DNA of 64,000 nt. Origin: Hyposmocoma kahamanoa (lineage: Eukaryota; Arthropoda; Insecta; Lepidoptera; Cosmopterigidae). A model generated the notes under the pieces. The model worked only from the letters and a program-made list of their open reading frames with translations, ran no database searches and was not told the DNA's origin. Location of the stretch: NCBI RefSeq assembly GCF_003589595.1, contig NW_020654422.1, forward strand, positions 9,739,155 to 9,803,154, written 5' to 3'. Position numbers and translations under genes: made by a program. Positions 12,690 through 24,679 of this stretch are shown piece by piece; position 1 is the first letter of the stretch, and each line of letters begins with the position of its first letter.

Positions 12690-13368
12690 TGCTCAATTCT
12701 GGCGAATATTTATTTTTTACAATTTTCCCAGTTCTGTGTTTAAGATATTGACGTTGTACGATTTCTTCAATAAGCTCACCAATGTTTTAGTGTCGATGTC
12801 TTTAACTTTTTAAATTTTTTTACCTCTAATTGTTTTATTATCAATTTTAAAGATACCATCCTCTTATTATAGTAACGTACTTTCTCTTGTAGTGCCTTAA
12901 TTGCCTTATTTTTATGCTTAACCTGACTTGTCAACTCTAAAACACATCTGCAAATACGTTTTTTAATCCGAGAATTAAACAGTGTGGGAGTTTCAGGATC
13001 GGTAGCTTTTCGTTTAGTTGCCCTAGGTGTAGTTGGTAAAAATTCATTTTAATATGATGATGGTATCGGACTTGCATTTTTCGGAGCGCGTTCAGAACTT
13101 ATGTTACTCTGAAGGGAAAAAAAGTCGAGTCCATAAATAATATAAGTTTAATAAAATTAAATTAGATGGATTACGTATATCACTTACTACTACAGGCATA
13201 TGCAGTGTAGGAATTGCGGTATCAAATAAGCGGCGGAGAATGTTCCTTGTATAAAAACAGTCTTCTGTGAAATGCCGAGAGCAAACGACGCTGTAATTGC
13301 TTAGAAACCAGTTTTCCTTTTCGTGGAAGCAATCCATTTTTCCTTATAGCCCGGATCTTTAGGAAATC
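12690..13368 (-). pseudogene. Decayed THAP-domain gene (P-element-like transposase or domesticated relative)
   Basis: Reading the minus strand downward from about 13368, one frame gives FPKDPGYKEKW. A one-base frame change near 13316 leads to ENW, the core VVCSRHFTEDCF and then a TAIPTL segment: the C-x-x-H half, tryptophan and proline positions of a THAP zinc finger. A GTAAGT donor (13187-13182) and a CTTCAG acceptor (exon resumes at 13108) remove a 79 bp intron in phase. The next exon holds a basic linker (ATKRKATDPETPTLFNSRIK) and a lysine-rich coiled coil ending at a TGA near 12774. The frameshift and one in-frame TAA shortly after the acceptor mark it as broken. The N-terminal CxxC half of the zinc finger was not found. 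THAP followed by a coiled coil is typical of P-type transposases and host genes derived from them. Confidence 0.65.
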
Positions 13369-14842
13369 TTCAAAAACAATACAAAAATACTAAGTTTTTT
13401 TCGGTACCCACGTATTTTAAACAAAACAACTGACAGTACACAACACTAACTGCCCATGGGTCTCCCCACAGCCCATAAACTGTCTGGACTCCTCGGGGAC
13501 TTGGCACAATTACCACACTTGCAAGGTGAATAGGTGATCGCAGTATGTTAGTTGTGAAGACATCCATGGAAAGATATGGGGTGGTATTATACTAGGCCAA
13601 CACCACACGGCCATAAGAAGTTAAATATATAAATGTACTCTCAAGCAAAAACAAATTTTCCTGAGCAATAAAAACGGACGACAATCTATCACGTAATAGT
13701 TAGTGTTTCTTGTACATAATCTGACATACTTATAAAATCGATACATTATACTCATGACTCAATACTTAACTACGACGACAGATGCATATTTTTTTACTTT
13801 ACCGATTGTTTAAATAAATCATTATATATATAGTCATAATTATACTTGCAAATATCGATACATAATATGATTTTTTTCAGTGCAACACTAGCAACGCGTG
13901 CCCAATGAATAGAATGAGATGACGTAATGGGAGTTGCATTAGGTGGAAGCAAGACGTATAAATGATTTGAAACAATTGATGGTTGTTGTCACAGACATAT
14001 ATCTTGTCTGTGGGTGTTGTCAATTGTTTCACTGTAAATCAACCAGTTTAACTTGAGCTATGCTATAATGGACGAAAATTGAAAAATTGCACATCGTCTG
14101 CTTAAAGGTACAACCACATAACTGCAGAAATTGCTGGTTTGAAAATTGAAGGCTACTAAATATTTGTTTAGTGATCTGATTCAGCATTTACAGTCTACTT
14201 GATTAATCAATGGATTATTAAAGTTTCGTAAGAGGCTTTTCTTGGGTCAGTTTGTCTTTTAATTTTTCTGCAAATCTAAGAAATATATGAACATTACTGT
14301 CGGTTATTTGGTTTTAACAGTACACAACGTATTAATCTTTATAATAAAACTATAGGGATATCAAAATACAAATATAGAAGAAATGGCCGGCTTTTCTTTT
14401 AAAACCAGAAATTTTATAAATGTATAACATTATTTGCATGATCTTTGGCATTAACTGTCACACAACAATACGGTACGTTATTTTACCTGAATATTTTTGC
14501 TAAGCTAACGATTAAGCTATGATATGTGGTTTTGCCTGTATTGTTCTAAATAATGAATGTAAAGGAGGGAAATGAAAATACATAATAACTGTGTACCTGA
14601 ACAGGTACAGTGGTTACCTTAAAGTCAATGTAACCTATGCAATACGTACTAACCGATTTACTAATGATAATGAAACAATTTATCTACATGCAGTATAGAA
14701 AAAAATGTATGGTTTAGAAAAATGTTTGCTATTAAAAAAAACACGAACCAATAGCCTCTCAGGTATCACAAAACAAAAGATTGTCAGTTTTACAATTATA
14801 GCGTGAAATTTAAAACATATATTTCTATGAACTTATCTATCA
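13369..14842. other. Intergenic DNA with a weak hairpin
   Basis: Mostly AT-rich without recognised genes. An imperfect hairpin lies at 13969-14030 (outer arm GAAACAATTGA, inner arm CACAGACA). Confidence 0.45.
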
Positions 14843-15000
14843 ATGAAGACCTCGGTGGCCATGCGGTTTGCACCGTGGGCGCTGTAAAGGACAATTTCAG
14901 AATGAACTTATGAATTCCGTTGCTCTCTTATCCGTAGTACAGGGAATTCCCTAGTTTGACACAAGTTAATTGGCATGGGAGTACATGGGAGTACATTATA
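14843..15000 (+). repeat. SINE family 2, degraded copy
   Basis: The head resembles the 4661 copy (GGTGGCCATGCGGTTTGC). The tail has AATTCCGTTGCTCTC followed by CAGGGAATTCCCTAGTTTGA, as in the family. The middle part is missing. Confidence 0.5.
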
Positions 15001-15209
15001 TATTACAAAGATGTGCATCTTTACAGAGAGGTCTAAGAAAACGTGGATGCAAAAATTTTTACTAAATATTACTAAAATTTTGTCAAATGATTTCACTTTC
15101 ACCCTGCGGTAGTAACAATAAAAATACTTATACATAGATCTCAGAATTAAATCAGCTGTCGTATGTATGATAATGATTACAAAATAATTATTTTTTTGTA
15201 ATATTATTA

Positions 15210-15235
15210 TAATATATATATATATATATATATTA
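15210..15235. repeat. (TA)n microsatellite
   Basis: Alternating AT run immediately upstream of the mariner left end. Confidence 0.8.
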
Positions 15236-15253
15236 TTCTTCAGTCTCGATAAG

Positions 15254-16168
15254 CGCTATATAAGTTTCCGGAACTGGCCGCCTACATTTATACAATATTT
15301 AAAAAGTAATTACAATATTTGCAAATGGAACTCTTTGGCTGTAGAATACAGTTTATTTCATCTGACTGTCACTTGTTTTTAACTTGTGGCGTCATGTTAG
15401 AAATTGGTTGTCTACATCACCATGGATTTAACTTCTTTTTACTTTTTTTTAACTGTCTCCGTGGCCGAACGGTTACCATTGCTGCCACGACTGCCACGCA
15501 GAGGTCCCAGGTTCGATTCCCGGGCCGGGAGAAATAGTTGTATGGCCTACAATTATTTCTCTCGTGATTTTGGGTATAATTTGTGGTTGTCTATATGTGT
15601 GGCCATGGCATCTGCGACTCAGGGTTTCCCTAGTGCGGGGCTATGTTGAGTGTATGCGTTATTATTATTAAACTTGTGAAAATTTTCATAGTATGATTTT
15701 CTACGACTTTAAGTGTACTTTAACAGCTCAGCGAAGCTTCACTCGGCTTTAAACTGCTTTTTGCGATGAAGCACCATGCAAGACGACTATTTATAGCTGG
15801 TTTGCAGAATTCAAACACCGTCGTATGAATCTCTGTGACAAATTTCGTTATAGTCGCCCGTCTACTGCTGTGAACAACAAAAATATCGATCCTGTGCGCC
15901 GTATGATCAAAACAGACAGGCATGTGACATACCATGAAATTCGGGCATCTTTAGAACCAGTTACGCGGACAACGATTTTCATCACTTGACGAAGCTGTCG
16001 AAAAGTATGAAAAATTTGTTTCTGAGATTGTCACGGTTATGTTTTCAAAATTGGTTCATTCGTATGAAAAAGTGCATTAACACTAACGGAGAATATTTTG
16101 AGAAACAATAAATTCATTTCTGACCATTTATAGTTTTTTTTTTATTCATTCCGGAAACTTATAGTGCG
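15254..16168 (+). mobile_element. Defective mariner transposon with a nested SINE
   Basis: The ends are inverted repeats sharing TATAAGTTTCCGGAA (15254-15273 and 16149-16168, with minor differences). Between about 15760 and 15960 one frame encodes a mariner transposase N-terminal part: KTTIYSWFAEF, then RPSTAVNNKNIDPVRRMI and RHVTYHEIRASLE, which is the helix-turn-helix region. It then runs into a stop and a large internal deletion removes the catalytic DDD core. The extreme C-terminus (WFIRMKKCINTNGEYFEKQ, ending at TAA) follows about 100 bases later. A family-1 SINE sits at 15453-15670, between the left end and the surviving coding region. The copy cannot be autonomous. Confidence 0.88.
15453..15670 (+). 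repeat. tRNA-derived SINE, family 1 (nested in mariner)
   Basis: The tRNA-like head carries an A box (TGGCCGAACGG) and a B box (GTTCGATTC). The body includes TATGGCCTACAATTATTTCT and AGGGTTTCCCTAGTGCGGGG, and the end is GTATGCGTTATTATTATTA. Six further copies in the window define the family (21993, 22882, 28686, 45108, 51775, 62781). Confidence 0.9.
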
Positions 16169-16175
16169 CCTCACG

Positions 16176-16490
16176 TATATACTCCTTGGTGACACTAACA
16201 GTTGACGCTAGACTATAATTCCGAATTCACAACGTGACAATCAAGGCTCAGCTTGATTTATTTATTTTTCTTTAAAGAGATGGCATTATACAGTTCATAT
16301 AGCGTTATTTCATTCCTAGTTTTAGTAAGAAATAGACCATATTGGGAAATCATTCGTTCTTTCAGTCACTTTAGCAATAATACATTACTTGGTTGATAGG
16401 TATGTCATGGTACGAATATGAGTAATATAATAAGCTTACAATATGTTTACATTGAAATAAGATTATTTTTTGAATGGTTATGGTAGGCCC
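16176..16490. other. AT-rich spacer
   Basis: No feature recognised. Confidence 0.5.
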
Positions 16491-17395
16491 CTAGTCCTGA
16501 CCCCAGATCAGCCCGTGGACGGAGTTGTCACAGACTGTTGTCACGGCCTTCATTCGGTTCTCAAAAGGCTAGTGCCTCGGGCGCGCGGTCCCGGGTGAAC
16601 GTACAGCACCCTCCTTATTTTCCAGATAAGTACCGGAGCTGTTGACACGCTCACTTCCCGTTGTGCATTGCACAACTAACGATTGCCACCGCTAAGACGT
16701 TGAATCTGAATTCAACTATCATCTCTCTTTAACGCAGTTGTAGACATGCTCACTTCTCGACGCCTCTCCGTGCGCCTATTCAGTTCCTAGTATTCCGATA
16801 CGCCTGGATCGACCGGAGGATATCTAGCTTATGCTTTACTACTTATCCAGACTAGTACCGGAGATGTCAGTCGCAGTGTCCTGCGACAATATCCGGACAT
16901 AGTTCCAACTTAAAGTGACTCTCGTGTGCAGCAGGTCCTTTCATATTAGGCTCTTGTCCAAACCGCTACTAAGATGCGCTGCGCACGAGATCCATCTCGC
17001 ACGGCGTCCACGCCCCGGCAACACTTTACCGGGGCAGATGAACGAAGAGACGGACGTCTCTGCACACTCTGCAGTTACCAGAAGTCCCGGTGAGTTCGTA
17101 CCCAGAGTCCGGATCCACCAAAGACACCTGTGAAGGCGTATCACTGGCGGAGGGCTTAGTCCGGACGTCCGCCGTACTGTGATCTTACCGGGGAACCCAA
17201 AGAAGGTGGAAGGTCCCACCGGAAATCCCTATCCGTGTTGTCGGTAGATGGGGACAGGTAGACATGGTCAGCTCCCATAATATCTTTTCTACATAAGTTT
17301 TGTTTATAGTGACCCTCCCTGTCGACCTCTTGGTTATACGGGAAGGGCACTATAACCTGGGCAAGCAAGCCCGCACAGGGACCTACCTAGTATGA
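16490..17395 (+). mobile_element. Retroelement-like block with dispersed repeat X copy 3
   Basis: About 800 bases of balanced to GC-rich sequence unlike the surroundings, followed by the repeat X block (17270-17390, CGACCTCTTGGTTATACGGG). Open frames of 70-92 codons occur on both strands without recognisable domains. The link between block X and GC-rich DNA, seen also at 10.9 kb, suggests UTR or ORF1 remnants of a non-LTR element. No diagnostic protein motif is visible. Confidence 0.4.
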
Positions 17396-20300
17396 ACATG
17401 GTGAGTGTTAATAAAATAAGGTTGTTTTTAAAATAAGGTGTGGTTTTCGAGTAAATCGAGTAAAATTTCGACAGTTTTTTTTTTGTTCGAAAAGCAAGGG
17501 ACTTTCTGCATGCGCCCATAACAAAATACAAAAAAATATATCATTTTTTGACTTATTGACGCTGTAGGCGCTGATGTGTAACAAATCATATCAATGTTAC
17601 ATTTTTACCGTACTCTGTAGATGTTTACATCATGGTTCTAACCATCGCGATGAGACACAAAGTAAAATAGAATCAATTAATTGTTGCCCAGGTAAATGTA
17701 CAGTAGTTAAAACTGTAACAAACTTCCGAAAATAGCAATTAATGCAACAAAGCCAGACACGACAACGTAGCAATCGATTTATAGCGGACTTATTGCGAGG
17801 CACAATGAGCTTCTGTGAACAGTCACTGCTAAAGTTTAATTAAAGATTCATGATAAATTGTCTCAGGAAACTGCATTCTGCGCCGCGTCTCGCACGTGAA
17901 TAACGCTCCGCGAGCACTTAAATAACTTAAGCCGGTAACCTTACAATAAATTCATGAGCCTCACCGCCTTTGTTTTGGTCGCGGTGTTTTCGTAACGCTA
18001 ATTGGCAGGAAGAGCTGCTGAAACGATCTCAAATGAGCAACGGTTATATTTACATTGTTTAACGTTGCTTTGTGTAATGTGTACGGATTTAACAAAGAGC
18101 TTTGCCCTCCGCTTACTTACTAACAACTGTGTATGTATATTATTTATGGTATGCATTCAGACAAAGTTCCCACTGCTCCTTTGCAGCTTTGTGTATTTGA
18201 AATCAAGCTCTTTTAATTTTCAGGTCTGGTGTACGGTCTACCTATATGAGATAGAAGTTATATCAGTAGATGCACCTGAAAATTAAATAGAAATATTCGC
18301 CGACAAGAAGAAGCATTCGTAGAAAGCACGAGCAGATTAAAGTTCCGCAGCGCTCATTGCATTAAATTGCATATTTAGAAATAATATTAACGTCTCAACG
18401 TTCTATGTACACCTAATTTAATTTCGGAGTCCTTTGTGCGGTATGGCTGGAATCTTAAAGCCATTTCAAAGACACCTCGCGCGGCCGACTCGCACTGAGC
18501 GAGAGGAAATAAAGTTATGATTTATGTAGTGAAATATGTTGCAGAAGGCCAACTCTCGCGACGCGTTCTGTCTATGACAACGTACATTTTTAGCGTGCTA
18601 CAACTACGGAAAGACAATCGTTTTTATTATATTAGCAACAAGCTGAAAAAATGAGTGGTATTTGTCAAAAGCCTTTTGTAACCAATAAGTGATGAATTTT
18701 AATTTAATTTCTGTTTAATGCAATTTGAAAAAGACTTTCAATATAAACTAACAAAACTTACTTAAATCCGATGGTGGGTATGACTGGGATTCTGGATTTT
18801 AAAACAATGCGCTAACCAGACCACTGCGAGTGAACAATGTTCATCCACACATTTTCTTAACGGAACAATTTGAACGATTCACTGCGTGCGTCTCTTGTTT
18901 GCATTGAATTTGAGTAAATTTTTTTTGAGTCTGACTATTTTACTCGTCTTTGGAATGACACCACAATTTTGGCTCGGATTTATGGATTTTGATTTGTTGC
19001 TGTTGGCAGAATGTATTTGAAGCTGTTTTCATTTCTCACTATTTGGATAATTTATAGTTATATTTATTTAAGTATTTGTTTTGCAAAATTAGTAAATATT
19101 TTGCTAGATCAACTTTGCAGACAACCAATATAGTAATATTTATTATTTTATGTTTATATCGCTACACTTAATACTTTCCTGTCTGCACCGGTCGGTTTTT
19201 GTTTACTTCTTAGAATTTGTTACTAAGATTTGCATATTGAAGTAAATTTTTGATATACTGCATTCTTCTTCGTCTTGTTTTGCTTACTATAGTGCCCCGT
19301 TAAGATTTCTATTTGTTGCCAGAATGAAGTGTTGTTATAAACACTGATTGATGCTTCACAACCAATTTCGACTACAGCGACCACATCCAACGATTTAATG
19401 AAACAGATTATAAATATGAACCAAAGACCATTGATATCAACTATTTATATGTCATTTAATATGAGAAAATAAATACTTTTTTCTATTCTCTGTTCAAATA
19501 TTTCCAAACAAACATTATGTTCAGACTCTAAACACATAAATCATAATACCATTATTTTTTAATTTAGCTTGTCCACATTATCGCAAGTCGCAATTAGCAA
19601 AAATAGCTGTACTGTACTGCGACGACTGACTATAACCATATCAAAGGGTTTCCTTCAATTCGTCACTAATAGAAATTTTATACGTTGAGCTATTTAACCG
19701 AATTCAAAAAAAGGAGGAGGTTCTCATTTCGACTTTTTTGGGATTTATGTTACGCGATAACTTGAGAACCGATATGAAAACCGATTTTGGTGATACTTTT
19801 TTTGTTGGAAAGATGTTACCTTAGTATTGATCCCATTTAAATTTAAAGAAAATATTCCATCTGTAAAGGTGGCAAACTAGGGGATGAATCTGGTTTCGCA
19901 CACTTTCCGGTAACCGATTTCAATAAAACTTGGCGAAGAGATGGAATTACACGAAGCTTTGAGTTTGGTTTTTTCAGTACTCTGTACTTAGAGTATTTAT
20001 ATAATACTCTAAGTATATGATATGATTAATCAGAACAAAAATATTTTGATGTGTTCAAAGTGTTTTACTTTGCACTTCACAGTTAGAGAGTTGTCATCTG
20101 TTTGTTAGGGCCTTTCAAAGGAGGTATTCCGTGAGAAGACTCAACGTCATTGGCAAGTTCGCGCACGTGGCGGCTTCCTGGAAGTTTCCAGGCTTATGAT
20201 ACTAACGATCAATTTATTTAATTACGCTACTTTGCTGTGGCTAATGAAAAGCTGCCGGTTCAAACTGGTTCAGACGAGATATGAATTTTTTTGTTTCTAT

Positions 20301-20540
20301 GCTTATAATACCCCTTTCACGATTTTTACAGTTTGTGATTTGGACATACGCTGTTAATATTTTAATACACTGTAAATATGTTTTTAACTAAAATGAGTAG
20401 CAGCTAGGAGGAATGTGTATTATTCGTTCGTGCGTTCGTTCTATGAAAAATGTCACCCTATAACAGTTTAGGGACCTATAATTTTACTTACAAAATAATT
20501 TTATTTGTAGAGCAAGCAAGTGTCTGGATAGTGTGCTGAG
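17396..20540. other. AT-rich intergenic DNA
   Basis: No gene recognised. 18485-18545 shares AGGAAATAAAGTT and ATGATTTATG-like motifs with 4955-4995, perhaps a repeat. 19700-19960 (ending around ACCGATTTCAATAAAACTTGG) has the look of a dispersed element, but only one copy is in the window. Confidence 0.4.
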
Positions 20541-20549
20541 AAATCATGA

Positions 20550-20835
20550 TCCAATACTCAATATATTTATTGCATTCAATATGGTAGTATAAACATGCAT
20601 AGTATTCAGAAATAGATTTAGATAAGTCATTGATATAGATTAGGAAAAGTACATCCAATCACGCTGCCCTGCGGTATTGAACTTGTCATGTAATGCTGGT
20701 CAGATCTAACGTTACGTATTGTACATGTATTGTAATCAAAAAATTCTATATCAACATATTGAACTCGTTTTTTGCCCGGATGACCCAGATGTCGATATAT
20801 TCAATTGTAATGTTAATGTACTATAGCGTAACAGA
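20550..20835 (-). pseudogene. LINE reverse transcriptase remnant (jockey/CR1-like)
   Basis: On the minus strand one frame reads QYVDIEFFDYNTCT and, after a serine-rich stretch, SSIPQGSVIG. The latter is the PQGS motif of non-LTR reverse transcriptase. A one-base frame change then gives LIYINDLSKSI, the usual continuation before the catalytic (F/Y)xDD box. The rest is missing, so the copy is dead. Confidence 0.7.
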
Positions 20836-20904
20836 CATTTTACATAATTTTATTGAGTACTTCATGACTGTCAATGCAGGTATTGGGCTGTTTCTTTTTT
20901 TTTA

Positions 20905-21180
20905 TGATATCCTGAGACAGGACGTACAAGTCGTACGCCTGGTGGTAAGCGTATAGCAATTGCAGTGCCACTCAAAACCATAAATCGCAAAGATCTGAGG
21001 GGCACTGCCACCGTGACCGTCACCTTGAGACATAAGTTGACAAGTCCCATGCGCCTGTAATTTCACCAGCACCCTTACCCTTAAAAATCGGAATGCTGTT
21101 ATTAGTAACATTATTGCTTGGCGGCAGAATCAGGTAAGGTGGCATTACTTCCTTGGCCCAACTCTTTCACAAGGAGCTTT
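20905..21180 (-). repeat. Dispersed repeat family 5, copy 1 (minus)
   Basis: Contains TCGTACGCCTGGTGGTAAGC, a TTGCAGTGCCACTC block, GCAAAGATCTGAG and a distal GGCGGCAGAA...TTACTTCCTTGGCC end. The same modules in reverse complement occur at 34585-34860 and 50190-50460, with partial copies at 21195-21300 and 35637-35730. Abundant short elements of this type are typical of Lepidoptera. No tRNA-like promoter is obvious. Confidence 0.75.
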
Positions 21181-21194
21181 TTTTTATAATAGGT

Positions 21195-21300
21195 ACTAAG
21201 TGAGAGGGCGAACAAGTCGTGCGATTGGTGTTAAGCGACATGCCTGTCCATAGCAGTTGCAGTGCCACTCAAAGCTTTAAATAGCAAAGATATAGGTGGA
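21195..21300 (-). repeat. Dispersed repeat family 5, truncated copy 2 (minus)
   Basis: Carries the terminal module only: GAACAAGTCGTGCGATTGGT, GCAGTTGCAGTGCCACTCAA-like sequence and AGCAAAGATAT. It lies in the same orientation right next to copy 1. Confidence 0.65.
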
Positions 21301-21992
21301 AACCGTAATTGGCTTACGTTTTTATTCTATTTTTATTAAGCTATTGGTTTCTCATGAATGAATATTTTTATTTTCTTTTCAGTGCAATCATCTTATCTAA
21401 AAACAATCTCAAAAAGGCATCATAATATAAAACCGACACAGGAATGTAACACATATAATACTAAATAACTTGGGCATACATATCTAATATGCACGAGTGG
21501 AGTATGTAGGTATAATCGGTGCGGACCACGCACGACCCACGTCACTTAGGCTAAGGAACCTCAGTGGCATTTTGAGCAGATAATAGGTATTGTACAGGGT
21601 GTTTTGAAAGAGACCAATAAAACTGTATAATCTCTTTCAATCCATCTTACTCTCTTTGTGTTTGTAGCGAATCGCAGCAGTCGCTACAAATCTTTTTTTT
21701 TTTTCATTGACTACCAATGTACCTATATATATTTTATATAGTCTTTTTAAGTTCAGTTTTGCATTTAAATTCTAAATTTAAATGTGATTATTTTTGGCGC
21801 CTTTTCTTATTAATGACTATTGTTTCTGTTTTGATTGACAGCGGTGCGTTGTTATGTAATAAAATGTAAGTACATTATACAAGACCAAAGTCTTGTAACC
21901 TCCAGCTTGTTAGCACCCACCCGAACCTATTGATACAGTCCGCTAGAGTGTTAAAAACTTCCATATAAAGTTGTATAAACGCAAGTTATTAA
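21300..21992. other. AT-rich intergenic DNA
   Basis: No feature recognised. Confidence 0.45.
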
Positions 21993-22208
21993 CTGCCTCC
22001 GTGGCCGAACGGTTACCATGCCGGACTGCCACGCAGAGGTCCCAGGTTCGATTCCAGGGCCGGGAGAAATAGTTGTATGGCCTACAATTATTTGTCTCGT
22101 GAGTTTGGGTGTAAGTTGTGGTTGTCTATGTGTGTGTCCATGGCACCCGCGACACAGGGTTTCCCTAGTGCGGGGCTATGTTGAGTGTGTGCGTTATTTA
22201 TTATTTAG
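21993..22208 (+). repeat. SINE family 1, full-length copy
   Basis: The complete head (TGGCCGAACGG; GGTTCGATTCC) and body, with AGGGTTTCCCTAGTGCGGGG and a GTGTGCGTTATTTATTA end. Confidence 0.9.
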
Positions 22209-22604
22209 TTATTCGTTTAGCCATAAATGTAAATATTCTTAATTAATAAACGTATTTTATTCAAAGATTTTTTGACAAGCGTATTGCCATGTTAATAACT
22301 CTCTTTAGTTTTGTAATTGGAAAAGCATTCTTTAAGATACAAATAAATAAGCACGAACAGTCAAATATTAGTGAAAATTAGGGCGATGCTGATGGTCACG
22401 CGCCGTTTTATGATTCAATTGTCCGTGGGCCAGCAACCGTCTTCATGCCAGCCCGTGCCTGTCACAGCCCCGTCACGTCGCCGGAGAAACGTCACAAATT
22501 AACACGTCGGACAAACATTGTAGTTGCGAATGTAGCTTTGAATACAATTTATTGCATTTAATATTTCGTAGTGAGAGCCCATATATCTAACAATATATCG
22601 AGGG

Positions 22605-22830
22605 TTTCAGTATCTCAAACGGTTTGCGCTATGGGTGCTGGATGAGGTGGGCCCAGATTTGTTTCCGGTGGGATCAATTTAGATTTAGATTTAGATATGA
22701 TTTTTTTTAAATTAATACAGTTGTGAGTGTTCCGACTAGTATGCCAGATTGATATTCGATGCTCATAGTGCAGGGAGTTCCTGACTTTGAGACCGAGTAA
22801 TTGATGTGGTTGTCTGGCATATTATTATTA
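22605..22830 (+). repeat. SINE family 2 copy
   Basis: Has ACGGTTTGCGCTATGGGTGC at the head, TTTCCGGTGGGATCAATTT in the middle, and CAGGGAGTTCCTGACTTTGA with a GTGGTTGTCTGGCA end, as in the 4661 copy. Confidence 0.65.
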
Positions 22831-22881
22831 ATTATACGAGTATTTAGTCATTTCTAAAGGCACTTTAACGGCATAAGATAA

Positions 22882-23062
22882 CTGTCTCTGTAGCCGAACG
22901 GTTACCTTACTGGACTGCCACGCAAATCTCCCGGATTCGATTCCCGGGCCTAGAGAAATATTTGTATGGCCTACATTTTTTGTCTCGTGGGCTTGGGTAT
23001 AATTTATGGCACGCGCGATACAGGGTTTCCCTAGTGCTGGGCTATGCATGTGTGCGCGTTTT
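22882..23062 (+). repeat. SINE family 1 copy, shortened body
   Basis: The head is intact (GTAGCCGAACGG; GATTCGATTCC). The body has lost about 30 bases around the TTGTGGTTGTCTATG segment. The end is GCATGTGTGCGCG. Confidence 0.85.
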
Positions 23063-23064
23063 TA

Positions 23065-24675
23065 TATAAAAAGTGCAATAAATACAATATTCAACAGACC
23101 TTTTATTAATGTTCGTTTTGCTCATTATATTAATAAAAAAATATTAAAGATGTAATTAAAAATAATCTACCTATAAATACGTTTTACTTTCAATGTTTAA
23201 ATTATGAGATTTATTTCAAACACACAAGAGTTTTAGTGCTGCGATTAGCTTTCCAAATAATTAAAATATGTTCTGTTTTATTTCATGTCAACCTTCACAT
23301 GATACAATAAACGTGTGCGGAGGTAGGACGACAGGGATTATGAAATGTCTCTCAGTTTATATTGTTTGATCATATACACTCACAATAATAGTCACGTGTC
23401 TGACAAACCTTTTTGTGTACAGACAAAAGACGAAACGCCTTGGAAATGTTTGGAGCAACAGAGGACAAAGTTGAAACTGCTCTAATAATTGCGTTATCTC
23501 TGGCAAAAGATGACACTGGAGTAAAAATAAAAAAGTATTCTTTATTTACTTGTGGACTAACCGATAAATTTGTTTTACGTTGCGATAGTTATGGAATACA
23601 TTTATAAATTATTGCTGTACTACTACCTTCAATTATGTAGTGGGTAAACTAAGTCTGTTATTATTATTAGCTCAAGTGAAGCGGATTTAGGGCAAGTGGA
23701 ATGCAAACGGTGCCTAATCTAATGCAACTAACTGTGAATAGTGGGTTAGAACCGAATTGGATTCCAGACAAGCATTCGAATTGACCTACCTGCGCCTAAT
23801 GCTTGACGTGGATTCACAATCTACATTTATAGGTATATACTCAAGTATCGCTTAGAGCTATTCTCCACTAAAGTGCAGCTGTAGCGGCTAGTTTTACTCC
23901 CAAGTCGCGGCCGTGTTAATGGGTGTAAGAAAAATAAACTTAGGTCTTATAATTACGAAACCACGAAATAGTAGTATTAACTGCCCTGGCGATGGACGAC
24001 AGGTAATTCATGAATTAAATAAGCACAATGAGATTTTGGCGTATATGATATGAACGTACAGGAATGGGTGACAAGTTGAAGAAAAATAATAAAAGAACAA
24101 ATTTGCAATAGTTAAAACATAGTCAGTTTTCAGTCAGTAGGCTCCTGCGGGCGGCCAGTACCATAAGCGGTATAGGTTCTTTATATACATATCTCTTCAG
24201 AAAAAGCTTGTAAGAATTCTCGTAACCATAAAACAAACCGACGGTTGCAAACCTTTCGTCCAACAGCACAAAATTCTTACTTTACCGTATATATACATTC
24301 CTGGAAATATGTAAGTTCGACCGCAAAAATTTCAATTTATTTGCAAAGCGCGAAGACATTCCGACTAAATATTCCTTCTGACACAAAGACTTTGAGAGAT
24401 TAATACTACTAGTCTCGCGATAAACGTTGCATTCATCAAGTCCGTTTGTTATGTCAATTAAAATTTACAACAAATAACCAAAAATACTAAAAACTGAACC
24501 AAGCGAAATAACATTTATAGACGCGTCAAAACATATTTAGTGGCTAAAAGTTACTATACACTACATGAATACTTAGATGGAAGGGATATGTCCAGTTAAT
24601 AACATACATGGTTATAATATTTAATACATATACGGATAATACATAGATTTTAAGATTTTCGTGGTTATTCACTAA
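23065..24675. other. Intergenic DNA
   Basis: Apart from the candidate exon at 23423-23520, no feature is recognised. Confidence 0.4.
23423..23520 (+). other. Candidate orphan coding exon
   Basis: A 98-base stretch with an acceptor-like TTGTGTACAG before it and a GTAAAA donor after it. It encodes NALEMFGATEDKVETALIIA and then LSLAKDDTG without stops, with amphipathic, protein-like composition unlike nearby DNA. No flanking exons were found and I do not recognise the protein. It could be an exon of a gene with very long introns, or a transposon fragment. Confidence 0.25.
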
Positions 24676-24679
24676 ATGA

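Noticed and set aside
21993..22066. tRNA-like head of family-1 SINEs as a functional tRNA
   Set aside because: The same head is followed by the same 140-base body in seven places, which identifies a SINE.
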